Assembly: GCA_039707655.1 (NCBI GenBank)
Contig: CM077667.1
Location: forward strand, 58,867,628-58,931,627
Origin: Elymus sibiricus
Lineage: Eukaryota > Streptophyta > Magnoliopsida > Poales > Poaceae
Reading direction: 5' to 3'
DNA length: 64,000 nucleotides
This document shows positions 21,206-30,515 of the stretch, piece after piece. Numbering within the stretch: the stretch's first letter is position 1; the number at the start of each line of letters is the position of its first letter. A program made the position numbers and the translations under genes. The notes under the pieces are model-generated. The model saw nothing but the letters and a program-made list of their open reading frames with translations, ran no database searches and was not told where the DNA came from.

Positions 21206-22280
21206 GGCTTAGGCGAAGACTGGTTCGCAGCTAAGTTTCGAGTGTTAGGAATACCTTACACTCGGAAGGATTTTTTAACTTAGGTGAAAACTGGTTCACA
21301 GCTAAGCCTCCGAGCAAGAGGGTTGCTCTTCACTCGGAGAAGATTTCTGAACTTAGGCGAAGACTGGTTCGCGGCTAAGTCTCCGATTGTATTGAATGTT
21401 ATACACTCGGAAGGGTTTTTAACTTAGGCGAAACGGATTCGCAGCTAAGCCCCCGAGCAAGAGGGTTGCACTCCACTCGGAGAAGTTTTCTGAACTTAGG
21501 CGAAGACTGGTTCGCGGCTAAGTCTCCGAGTGTATTGAATGTTATACACTCGGAAGGGTTTTTAACTTAGGCGAAACGGATTCGCAGCTAAGCCCCCGAG
21601 CAAGAGGGTTGCTCTCCACTCGGAGAAGTTTTCTGAACTTAGGCGAAGACTGGTTCGCGGCTAAGTCTCCGAGTGTATTGAGTGTTATACACTCGGAAGG
21701 GTTTTTAACTTAGGTGAAACGGGTTCGCAGCTAAGCCCCCGAGCAAGAGGGTTGCTCTTCACTCGGAGAAGTTTTCTAAACTTAGGCGAAGACTGGTTCG
21801 CGGCTAAGTCTCCGAGTGTATTGAATGTTATACACTCGGAAGGGTTTTTAACTTAGGCGAAACGGGTTCGCAGCTAAGCCCCCGAGCAAGAGGGTTGCTC
21901 TTCACTCGGAGAAGTTTTCTGAACTTAGGCGAAGACTGGTTCGCGGCTAAGTCTCCGAGTGTATTGAATGTTATACACTCGGAAGGGTTTTTAACTTAGG
22001 CGAAACGGACTCGCAGCTAAGCCCCCGAGCAAGAGGGTTGCTCTCCACTCGGAGAAGTTTTCTGAACTTAGGCGAAGACTGGTTCGTGGCTAAGTCCCCG
22101 AGTGTATTGAATGTTATACACTCGGAAGGGTTTTTAACTTAGGCGAAACGAATTCGCAGCTAAGCCCCCGAGCAAGAGGGTTGCTCTTCACTCGGAGAAG
22201 TTTTCTGAACTTAGGCGAAGACTGGTTCGCGGCTAAGCCCCCGAGCAAGAGGGTTGCTTTTCACTCGGAGAAGTCTTTGA
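21206..22280. repeat. 143-bp tandem array between convergent pol and antisense gene
   Basis: The anchor ACTTAGGCGAAGACTGG recurs at 21351, 21494, 21637, 21780, 21923, 22066 and 22209 (21780 has one variant base just before), an exact 143-bp step, with a diverged first copy near 21206. Each unit is itself a dimer of about 71+72 bp (second half ACTTAGGCGAAACGG, first at 21422). The last unit is partial. Variable 3' tandem repeats are a described feature of Tat-lineage elements and a source of satellites. Confidence 0.95.
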
Positions 22281-22382
22281 ATGCGAAATTGTGCGATCGG
22301 AATCGACAATAGATTGCGGCAGTCATAACTTAACAAACGACATCGTCTGGAGCCCTCTTATTACATCAAAACAACTCAGTCG

Positions 22383-24158
22383 TCAAGTATAAAAGCGTCG
22401 AAGCAAATCTGCGTTCCAGGCGCGTGGCTCATCAATATTCTTCTTCAAGTTGAAAAGATGGTACGCTCCGTTGTTCAGCACCTTGGTGACGACGAATGGG
22501 CCTTCCCACGCTGGGGCCAACTTGTGGGGCCGCTGCTGATCCACTCGGAGCACCAGATCATCTTCGTGGAATGAACGGCTCTTGACGTGTCTCGCATGGA
22601 AGCGGCGAAGGTCTTGTTGATATACAGTCGACCGGATCAGGGCCATCTCTCGTTCTTCCTCTAGGAGATCCACACCATCTTGTCTAGCTTGCTCAGCTTC
22701 GCCTTCAAAGTATAGATCCACTCGGGGGGAATTGTGAAGGACGTCACTTGGCAAAACGGCTTCAGCTCCAAACACAAGGAAGAAAGGAGTGCGTCCAGTC
22801 GACCGGTTCGGAGTCGTCCTCAAGCCCCACAGAACATACGGCAATTCAGTGACCCAAGCTCCAGCAGCATGATCAAGATCTCGCATGAGCCGAGGCTTCA
22901 GTCCTTGGAGGATAAGGCCATTCGCTCGCTCAGCTTGACCGTTAGACTGGGGGTGCGCAACGGATGCGTAGTCCACCCGAGTGCCTTGAGAGGAGCAAAA
23001 GTATCTGAACTCTTCCGAGTCAAAGTTGGAGCCATTGTCTGTAATGATACTGTGGGGGACTCCATATCTGAAGGTTATTTCTTTCATGAATTTGATAGCA
23101 GTGCGGGCGTTCAGCTTCTTGATGGGTTTAGCTTCAATCCACTTAGTGAACTTGTCGACTGCAACCAGTAAGTGAGTGAATCCACTCTGGCCTGTTCTAA
23201 GGGGTCCAACCATATCCAAGCCCCATACAGCAAACGGCCAGACGAGTGGAATAGTCTTCAAGGCAGACGCAGGTTTGTGTGACAGGTTCGAATAAAACTG
23301 GCATCCTTCGCAGTGATCGACTATATCTTTAGCCATCTCATTGGCGCGTGGCCAAAAGAAACCCGCTCGGTAAGCTTTGGCAACAATTGTCCTAGAGGAC
23401 GCATGATGACCACAAGTTCCTGAGTGAATCTCCTCCAAAATCAGTCGACCTTCTTCAGGAGAAATACACCGCTGAATCACGCCAGTCACACTTTCTCTGT
23501 AGAGTTGTCCATCCATAACAGTAAAAGCCTTGGATCTGCGGACTATCTGTCGAGCTTCATCCTCATCATCTGGGAGTTCTCGCCTCAGAATATACGCAAT
23601 ATAAGGAACAGTCCAGTCGGGGATGATCACTAAAATCTCCATAACCAGATCAATAACTGCTGGGACATCGACTTCAGTCGGATCTGAGGCGCTCTTTGCC
23701 TGCGGGGACTCTTCAGTGAAAGGATCTTCCTGCACCGAAGGAGAATGAAGGTGCTCGAGAAATACATTGCTGGGGACAGGTTTCCGAGTGGATCCAATCT
23801 TTGCCAGCTCATCAGTTGCTTGATTTTTCACTCGGGGAACATGATGGAGTTCCAAACCTTCGAATTTCTTCTCAAGTTTCCTTACTGCATTGCAGTATCC
23901 TGTCATAGCGGGGTTCCTGACATCCCACTCTTTCATCACTTGATTGACCACCAAATCAGAGTCGCCATATACCATCAGGCGTCGGACGCCGAGTGAAATG
24001 GCCATACGCAACCCATACAAGAGTGCTTCATATTCAGCTTCATTGTTGGAGGAATCAAAGTGAATCTGCAAGACGTAACTGAGTTTGTCGCCTTTTGGGG
24101 ACACCAGTACTACGCCAGCACCAGACCCATTCAGCATCTTCGAGCCATCAAAGAACAT
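22383..24158 (-). CDS. Gypsy 1 archaeal-type RNase H and integrase
   Basis: Same frame again. Residues 1-130 are the second RNase H (FFDGSKMLNGSGAG, NNEAEYEALLYGL, GDSDLVVNQV), the mark of Tat/Ogre-type elements. Integrase follows: HHCC zinc region (HSGTCGHHASS ... CEGC, about 245-290), then the DDE core with Asp in WGLDMVGP, Asp in ITDNGSNF and Glu in GQAERANG. The C-terminal region ends at 22383 with RFYT. The UAG just upstream separates it from RT in this copy. Confidence 0.9.
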   Translation of the reverse strand: MFFDGSKMLNGSGAGVVLVSPKGDKLSYVLQIHFDSSNNEAEYEALLYGLRMAISLGVRRLMVYGDSDLVVNQVMKEWDVRNPAMTGYCNAVRKLEKKFEGLELHHVPRVKNQATDELAKIGSTRKPVPSNVFLEHLHSPSVQEDPFTEESPQAKSASDPTEVDVPAVIDLVMEILVIIPDWTVPYIAYILRRELPDDEDEARQIVRRSKAFTVMDGQLYRESVTGVIQRCISPEEGRLILEEIHSGTCGHHASSRTIVAKAYRAGFFWPRANEMAKDIVDHCEGCQFYSNLSHKPASALKTIPLVWPFAVWGLDMVGPLRTGQSGFTHLLVAVDKFTKWIEAKPIKKLNARTAIKFMKEITFRYGVPHSIITDNGSNFDSEEFRYFCSSQGTRVDYASVAHPQSNGQAERANGLILQGLKPRLMRDLDHAAGAWVTELPYVLWGLRTTPNRSTGRTPFFLVFGAEAVLPSDVLHNSPRVDLYFEGEAEQARQDGVDLLEEEREMALIRSTVYQQDLRRFHARHVKSRSFHEDDLVLRVDQQRPHKLAPAWEGPFVVTKVLNNGAYHLFNLKKNIDEPRAWNADLLRRFYT

Positions 24159-24188
24159 GGTCCAGTGTGCCGAGTAAACTTGGGCCGG

Positions 24189-25532
24189 CTACTGCTGTTC
24201 AGTCCACTCGGCCAGGAAATCGGCGAGGGCTTGAGACTTGATTGCTTTCTTTGCTTCAAACTTGATGTCAAAATAGAGGAGCTCAATAGCCCATTTGGCC
24301 ACTCGACCAGACGCATCTCGATTGTGGAGAATTTCAGACAATGGAGCATCATTGATGACTGAAATTGAGTGATCTTGAAAATAATGTGGCACCTTCTTAG
24401 CTGACAGATATATACCGTACACGAGCTTCTGGTAATGTGGATATCTTTGCTTTGAAGGAGTCAACACTTCAGAGACGTAATAAACAGGACGCTGGACTTT
24501 GTAAGCTTTACCTTCCTCTTCCCTCTCGACAGTGAGAACTGTACTGACGACCTGATTAGTAGCCGCTATGTACAATAGCAATGGCTCCTTACTGTGCGGA
24601 GCAGCAAGCACCGGCTGGGTGGAAAGCAGAGCTTTGAGCTCGACAAATGCTGCTTCAGCTTCAGGAGTCCACTCGAATGTATCAGACTTCTTCATCAGTC
24701 GGTATAAAGGCAATGCCTTTTCACCGAGACGAGAAATGAATCGACTCAATGCTGCCAAGCAACCTATGAGCTTCTGGACATCGTGCACACGCTCAGGGCT
24801 TTTCATTCGGGTGATGGCACCGATCTTTTCAGGATTAACGTCGATTCCCTTTTCAGAAACGAGAAAACCGAGTAATTTGCCGCCAGGAACACCGAAAGTG
24901 CACTTAGTCGGATTTAGCTTGATATCATATCTCCTCAGATTGGCGAATGTTTTAGCTAAGTCAGACAACAGGTCGGAACCTTTGCGAGACTTGACGACAA
25001 TGTCATCCATGTACGCTTCAACATTCCGAGGAATCTGATCGAGTAAACATTTTTGAATCATGCGCATGAAAGTAGCGCCAGCGTTCTTCAAACCAAAAGG
25101 CATGGTGATATAACAGAAACACCCGAAAGGGGTGACGAAGGCTGTCTTTATTTCATCCGGACCAAACAGACGGATCTGATGGTAACCAGAGTAAGCATCC
25201 AGAAAAGATAGACGCTCACACCCCGCAGTTGAGTCAACAATCTTATCAATACGTGGGAATGGAAAATGATCTTTCGGGCATACCCGATTGATATGTTTGA
25301 AATCAATACACATGCGGAGTGACTTGTCCTTCTTAGGGACCATAACGACGTTCGATAACCACTCGGAGTGGTAAATCTCACGTATGAACTTAGCCGCCAA
25401 GAGACGAGCCACCTCCTCGCCGATTGCTTTTCGCTTCTCCGTTGCCGACCGACGCAAATGCTCCTTCACAGGCTTGGCCTTCGGGTCAATTCTCAATCGG
25501 TGCTCAGCCAGTTCCCTGGGTACACCAGGCAT
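24189..25532 (-). CDS. Gypsy 1 reverse transcriptase and RNase H
   Basis: Same frame as Gag-PR. RT motifs in order: SEWLSNVVMVPKK, RMCIDFKHINRVCPKD, FLDAYSGYHQI, FGLKNAGATF, catalytic YMDD (near 25010), LGFLVSEKGI. It is followed by the RNase H/tether region (QPVLAAPHSKEPLLLYIA, YPHYQKLVYGIY). The frame closes with UAG at 24189-24191, after EWTEQQ. Actual N-terminus lies upstream of 25532, in the open 25535-25595 segment, since this is a processed polyprotein. Confidence 0.9.
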   Translation of the reverse strand: MPGVPRELAEHRLRIDPKAKPVKEHLRRSATEKRKAIGEEVARLLAAKFIREIYHSEWLSNVVMVPKKDKSLRMCIDFKHINRVCPKDHFPFPRIDKIVDSTAGCERLSFLDAYSGYHQIRLFGPDEIKTAFVTPFGCFCYITMPFGLKNAGATFMRMIQKCLLDQIPRNVEAYMDDIVVKSRKGSDLLSDLAKTFANLRRYDIKLNPTKCTFGVPGGKLLGFLVSEKGIDVNPEKIGAITRMKSPERVHDVQKLIGCLAALSRFISRLGEKALPLYRLMKKSDTFEWTPEAEAAFVELKALLSTQPVLAAPHSKEPLLLYIAATNQVVSTVLTVEREEEGKAYKVQRPVYYVSEVLTPSKQRYPHYQKLVYGIYLSAKKVPHYFQDHSISVINDAPLSEILHNRDASGRVAKWAIELLYFDIKFEAKKAIKSQALADFLAEWTEQQ

Positions 25533-25595
25533 GTCAGCAGGCTTCCATGCGAAGATGTCCCAGTTCTCACGGAGGAACTGGATGAGCTCGGCTTC

Positions 25596-28472
25596 CTATT
25601 TGCTGTCGAGTGTCGTCGAGATGTTGGTCGGGGCAGCAATTGGATCTGACAGGTGAATGTTCACTTTCTTCACTTCTCCTGCCGACTGAAAAGCTGACTC
25701 AGAAGCGTGCTTCTTAGCGCGAAACAGGTCAGAAGGATCAGCGTTTTTCTTGTATTCTTCCAATTCAACCATAGCCATCTGATGATCGGTGATCTTGGAG
25801 CCCTGCTGAAGGCACTCCTCAGCCCTCTGTCGATTGCCAGTGACTGTGATCACACCCTTGGGTCCGGGCATCTTCAGCTTGAGATACACGTAACATGGAC
25901 GGGCCATGAAACGGGCATAAGCCGGACGACCAAGGATGGCGTGGTATGCGCTCTGGAAGTCCACCACTTCAAATGTCAATTTTTCCTTGCGAAAATGCTT
26001 ATTGTCACCAAACACAACATCCAACGCTATTTGACCGAGTGAACGGGCCTTTTTCCCAGGGATGACGCCATGGAACTGCATGTTGCTTTCACTGAGTCGG
26101 GACATCGGAATGCCCATCCCCTTGAGGGTATCTGCATATAGGATGTTCAGACCGCTCCCACCGTCCATCAAAACCTTGCGGAGTCGAGTGCACCCCACAA
26201 CTGGGTCCACCACCAGCGCTTGCCGCCCGGGGGTTGCAATATGTGCAGGGTGATCTGACTGATCAAACATGATAGCAGTCTGAGACCACTTGAGATATGT
26301 GGGGGTAGAGGGAACCGCCATGTTAACCTCTCTGTTGATAACTTTCAGTCGACTCTTGCTCTCAACATCAGCAAAAATCAACAGAGTTGCATTGACTTCA
26401 GGAAACTCTTCTTTATCTTCTTCATCCTCCTTTTCAGGATCTTTCTCACTCGACTGGCTCTCTTTGAATTGCTGGATCAGCAAACGGCACTGTCGAGTGG
26501 TATGTTTTGGTAATATTAAATTGCCCTCTTCATCTTTTCTCGTGTGGATTGCACACGGTGAATCCATAACATCTGTACCCGACTGATTCTTTGACTTCCT
26601 GGGGGTGAACTTAGCTTTGGACTTTCCTTTATTTTTGGCCTGAGCCGCCAGAGCTGCCGCTTCTGCCGGAGCAGGGGGATCAGCCTTGCGCTTCTGCTTC
26701 CGATTGGAATTTCTGCCTGCATCATTGTCGACTGCTTTTCCTTTACCGCTTCGGAGGCGGTCCTCTTCTTCACCATTGGCGTACCGAGTGGCAATCTCCA
26801 TCATCTTGCTCAGAGAAATATCACCAGTGCGACCAAATTTCAGATAGAGCTCTCTGTATCTAACACCAGCCTTGAAAGCACAAACAGCCTGATGTTCGGA
26901 AACATTCTCCACCGTGTGATGCAGGGTGGACCAGCGCTGAATGTAGTCTCGCAAGGTCTCATTGGGCTTCTGAACACAATGCTGCAAATCAATCAAACCA
27001 GCCGGACGTTTACAGGTGCCTTCAAAGGTTCTGATAAACACTCGGGCCAAATCCTCCCAACAATAGATGCTAGAGGGAGCCAAACGATTCAACCAAGCTC
27101 TGGCCGAACCATCTAACATCAGGGACAAATGCTTCATGGCTATGTTGTCGTTTCCTCCACCAATCTGCACAGCCACTCGGTAATCATCTAACCATGTCTC
27201 GGGCTTTGACTCGCCAGAAAACTTGCTAATACAAGCCGCCAACCTGAAGTTGGGGGGAATTTCTGCAGAGCGAATGGCTCTGCTAAAACACTCGGGCCCA
27301 GAAACAACAGCACTGCTTCCACCCGGATAGTCTCCGTTATAACCATCTCTGTGGGCTCTGCCTCTGTCGACCCGCCTTTGAGCAAGGATATCTCTTGCGT
27401 CAAATCCAGGATTCCGCTCATCACCGAACGGGCGCCTATCATCATTGTGCCGGGGCACATATGAACCACTCCGCGGAGGAGAAAGCACTCGACGGCGGTC
27501 ATCACGGTGATAACGGGGAGCAAGCTGATCTCGCCTCTGATCTCTGTACCGATCTTCACGGTGACCTCCGCCTATGTGGCGCAGAGGTGACCTAGGGCTG
27601 TGGGCCGACTGAACTGTCTCCGCCCCGGGCGAATTGTTGTGTAATCTGTTCTGTGACTGAGAAACAGCCGCATTCTGCTGTTGCGCTGCCTCGAGCAACG
27701 TTCTGATCTGCTGCAAACCTCTACCAGCCTCTGACCGAGACGGCTGGATAGAATCTGCAATCCTAGCAGCAGCTGCAACATTCAATACTGGAGTACGGAA
27801 TACCTCGACGTTATTCCGAGACCCACTCGGAAACAACTGTCGCTGATGTCGATTGGGATGCGGCGGACGCTGTCGAGCACGCTCGTCGAGTGCCTTCTGC
27901 ATCTCTTTGAGTCGAAGGCGAGTCGCCTCCATGGCCTGGGCCTCAGCAGTCGTGCCGACGATGGGAGTATGGAGAACATCCTCATCCCGGCGCTGCTGTT
28001 CACTCGATGTTCCACCAATCTCGTGCTTGGTGTGGTTGAAGCCAGGCGGCGGACTCTGATGAGAGCCAGCCATAAGAACTTCAGCCGCAGGATCGCAGCT
28101 CCCGCACTCGGAGGGAACGCCAGACCGATCTGACGCCGAGTCGAACACGCCGAGAAGTGACTCGGCGGGCTCGATGGCCGCAATCTGCGGGGACGAAGCC
28201 TGGCGGGCCGCCGCATGTCGAACCCAACGCTGTAGCCGTGAACGACCGGATCGCTTGCGGCGACGAACAGCATGGAGGGCCGACATGTACGGAGTCGACG
28301 GCTGAAGGAGAAGAACACCGCAGGAGCTTGCGCAGAAGTGCGTCGCTCCGCGTATTGGGAGCGCCTCAACATCTAGAGGCGCTTCCTGGAGCCATGCTGA
28401 ACCGTCGGCGATGAAGGTGAGCGCCCCGAGACGGATCTCGCGGCCTAGGAACCAATCACCGCCGGAAGACAT
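25596..28472 (-). CDS. Gypsy 1 Gag and protease
   Basis: 958 codons from ATG 28472, 49 bp after the PBS. The first ~400 residues are low complexity and Arg/Ser/Pro-rich. The capsid-type Retrotrans_gag domain lies about residues 425-560 (WLNRLAPSSIYCWEDL, FKAGVRYRELYL). A Lys-rich linker follows, then an aspartic protease with VLMDGGSGLNILY (about 770-785) and a C-terminal ILGRPAYARF segment. The frame ends in UAG at 25596-25598 but continues open in the same frame into RT, so gag-pol is one polyprotein broken by a stop. Confidence 0.9.
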   Translation of the reverse strand: MSSGGDWFLGREIRLGALTFIADGSAWLQEAPLDVEALPIRGATHFCASSCGVLLLQPSTPYMSALHAVRRRKRSGRSRLQRWVRHAAARQASSPQIAAIEPAESLLGVFDSASDRSGVPSECGSCDPAAEVLMAGSHQSPPPGFNHTKHEIGGTSSEQQRRDEDVLHTPIVGTTAEAQAMEATRLRLKEMQKALDERARQRPPHPNRHQRQLFPSGSRNNVEVFRTPVLNVAAAARIADSIQPSRSEAGRGLQQIRTLLEAAQQQNAAVSQSQNRLHNNSPGAETVQSAHSPRSPLRHIGGGHREDRYRDQRRDQLAPRYHRDDRRRVLSPPRSGSYVPRHNDDRRPFGDERNPGFDARDILAQRRVDRGRAHRDGYNGDYPGGSSAVVSGPECFSRAIRSAEIPPNFRLAACISKFSGESKPETWLDDYRVAVQIGGGNDNIAMKHLSLMLDGSARAWLNRLAPSSIYCWEDLARVFIRTFEGTCKRPAGLIDLQHCVQKPNETLRDYIQRWSTLHHTVENVSEHQAVCAFKAGVRYRELYLKFGRTGDISLSKMMEIATRYANGEEEDRLRSGKGKAVDNDAGRNSNRKQKRKADPPAPAEAAALAAQAKNKGKSKAKFTPRKSKNQSGTDVMDSPCAIHTRKDEEGNLILPKHTTRQCRLLIQQFKESQSSEKDPEKEDEEDKEEFPEVNATLLIFADVESKSRLKVINREVNMAVPSTPTYLKWSQTAIMFDQSDHPAHIATPGRQALVVDPVVGCTRLRKVLMDGGSGLNILYADTLKGMGIPMSRLSESNMQFHGVIPGKKARSLGQIALDVVFGDNKHFRKEKLTFEVVDFQSAYHAILGRPAYARFMARPCYVYLKLKMPGPKGVITVTGNRQRAEECLQQGSKITDHQMAMVELEEYKKNADPSDLFRAKKHASESAFQSAGEVKKVNIHLSDPIAAPTNISTTLDSK

Positions 28473-28520
28473 GACGAAGGAGAAAACAATGCAACCTCGC
28501 CGGAAGTCGCTTAGACGCCT

Positions 28521-28538
28521 GCCCCACGGTGGGCGCCA
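28521..28538 (-). other. Primer-binding site of gypsy 1
   Basis: Minus strand TGGCGCCCACCGTGGGGC, two bases inside the 5' LTR. It resembles the PBS complementary to a plant tRNA-Lys 3' end with one mismatch; tRNA identity is from memory and should be matched. Confidence 0.75.
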
Positions 28539-28540
28539 AC

Positions 28541-29121
28541 TGTCGTGGGAACGAGTCTGACAGTAGAAGGTAGGGGTACGTAAGGAGAGGGCAGAGTCCT
28601 AGCTACGGCGAGGGTGTACACACAGATGTATGAGTTCAGGCCCCTCTCGTGGAGGTAATAGCCCTACGTCTCAGGTGCTCGGGAGCTCTTTGTCAAGTGT
28701 AATAGGAGTATCGTTACAGGGGGTGTGAACCAACCCTTATGCCAGAGGGGAGGGGTGGCTTATATAGAGTGCGCTGCCCCTCATAAGTGTCCGGCATCTA
28801 AGGGTCAGATCGTGGTTATAAAGACGTACGTTACTAGTAACGTACAACATAAATGCTATTAATGGTCTTGATGAACGCCTGCCCGTTAGCCTCCCTGGGG
28901 TGACTTCTGGGTTTCTGTGGTCGACTGTCTTCTGGTCCTTCCGAGTGAAAGGTAAGCGTCGAGTGAAAGGTACCTCCGAGTGTATATTGTCGAGTGACTT
29001 GTATGTCTTGGCGATTTCAGTCGGAGACTTCCTTGTAGCTCTTAAGCTTTCTGGGGCAATGCCCTTAGGTAGGGCATGTAGGTCAGGCCTATGACCCTAC
29101 CCTAGGTACATATCCCCATCA
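28541..29121 (-). repeat. Gypsy 1, 5' LTR
   Basis: 581 bp, seven differences from the 3' LTR. A TATA box (minus, CTATATAA at 28760-28767) suits its role as the genomic RNA promoter. Confidence 0.96.
28760..28768 (-). promoter_or_regulatory. LTR TATA box of gypsy 1
   Basis: Minus-strand CTCTATATAAGCC in the LTR, also present in the 3' LTR near 16310. Confidence 0.6.
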
Positions 29122-29126
29122 ATCAC

Positions 29127-30515
29127 CCCCTAACATAGGCCAAAACCTTTTATAGAAGATAGCATGGAGACCGTCTCGCCGTGGAGCTTTTAAGTCCCCA
29201 ATATCAAAAACTGCCTGACGAACATCTTCAGCATTATACGGGGCACAAAGAACATTATTCATCTCAGTAGACACCCTCCTATGGACAAGGGATAACACAT
29301 CTTGATTCAGATGTTGCACTTCCGATGTGAATAGCTTAGAAAAATAATTAGTAACGTGATCCTTTAACTCCTTATTTTCTTTCCAGACTCCCGAATCATC
29401 AAGTAGCTTCTTTATACTGTTTCTTTTTTCCTGACCGTGGCTACATTATGGAAAAACGAAGTATTACGATCCCCGTGCATCAGCCAGTTTGCCCGCCCTC
29501 TTTGTATCCAGAAATTTTCCTCTTGATCCAACAGATTCTATTAGCACAATAATTTCCTTCTGACGACATGGGGATTCCATACTCAAATGGCCATGCCTTA
29601 ATCTCTCTAACTCCTTTAATTTATTTATTCTCCGCTTGGGGCCTTTGAGAGTTTCCCGATCCCAGGAGTGCAGATCGGCATGCACCGCTCTCGTTTGATC
29701 AGCAAGAGAGGGGCCGATACCTGCGAGCTTAGCATTCTCCCAAGACGCCTTGACTATTTCATTTATTGTCTCTTCCTTTAACCACCTCGCTTCGAATTGT
29801 TTCACACGCCCTTTTGGTCGATTGAATATGTTGGCATCCAGATAGTCCATGTCCAAGACCAGCAGACGATGGTCGGAATGAATATGTTCTTCGTTAATTA
29901 CCGCCGCTCGAGGAAATTTATGTGCCCAAGCTATGTTACAAACTACACGCTCAAGTCGTTCACGAATATCACCTCTTCTCCAGGTGAAAGGGCCCCCGAT
30001 GTAACCTAGGTCCTCCAGCACACAATCCATAAGGCATTCGCGAAAATCTCTCATCATTCCATTTGGTCTCGCATTACCGCCTTCTTTTTCCGAAGAATAT
30101 AAAATTTCGTTAAAATCACCCAAGGGTGGTCGCCCTTACTGTGCAAATTGCGTATATCATTCCAAGACAAATTGCGTTCGTTCCAATTCGGATGACCATA
30201 AAAACCCGTAAACCTCCACTGTACAGTATCATCATGTATAAAAAGAATATCAATAAAGTGAGGCGAAACATAGTTCAAGTCAATTTTATTCAAGTTTTGA
30301 TAAAATAGAACAAGGCCACCGGCCCGACCATCACTTTCCACTACAAACATAGAATCAAAATTTAGGACACGGCGCAGCTCATCGGCTTTACATTTATTGA
30401 AATGAGCTTCCGAAAGGAAAACTAAATCTGCCCTTACGCGCTCCTGGAGGTCCAAGAGCTCACGAACTGCCGTGTGGGAGAGCATACCACGACAGTTCCA
30501 CCCTAGGATTTTCAT
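29127..30515 (-). pseudogene. LINE ORF2, 5' part: AP-type endonuclease and RT start
   Basis: Starts at ATG 30515 with KILGWNCRGM, the N-terminus of plant L1 endonucleases. SEAHFNK and the second half from GDFNEIL (about 30120) through SDHRLLVLDM (about 29880) are the EEP-fold motifs including the His of the active site. A deletion of about 8 or 11 bases just before GDFNEIL puts the halves in different frames. It ends in the RT lead-in (KAPRRDGLHAIFYKRFW) where gypsy 1 interrupts at 29126. The continuation is at 16085 and below. Confidence 0.9.

Larger units (their letters stand above)
16091..29121 (-). mobile_element. Complete Tat-lineage (Retand-like) gypsy retrotransposon
   Basis: Two 581-bp LTRs (TG...CA) and a 5-bp TSD ATCAC at 16086-16090 and 29122-29126 define it exactly; length 13,031 bp. 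Read on the minus strand: 5' LTR, primer-binding site, gag-PR-RT-RH-aRH-INT in one frame, tandem repeats, a spliced gene on the opposite strand, polypurine tract, 3' LTR. The second (archaeal-type) RNase H before integrase and the antisense gene mark the Tat branch. Seven differences were counted by eye between LTRs (about 1.2%), so insertion is recent, roughly half a million years at 1.3e-8 per site per year. Confidence 0.95.

Noticed and set aside
21206..22280. CRISPR-like array
   Set aside because: Units are 143-bp tandem copies without short repeats and unique spacers, in a plant retrotransposon.
25596..25598. Programmed UAG readthrough at the Pro-RT border
   Set aside because: Context does not match a known readthrough signal and a second UAG lies at 24189; a point change is the simpler reading. 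Kept only as a question in the findings.
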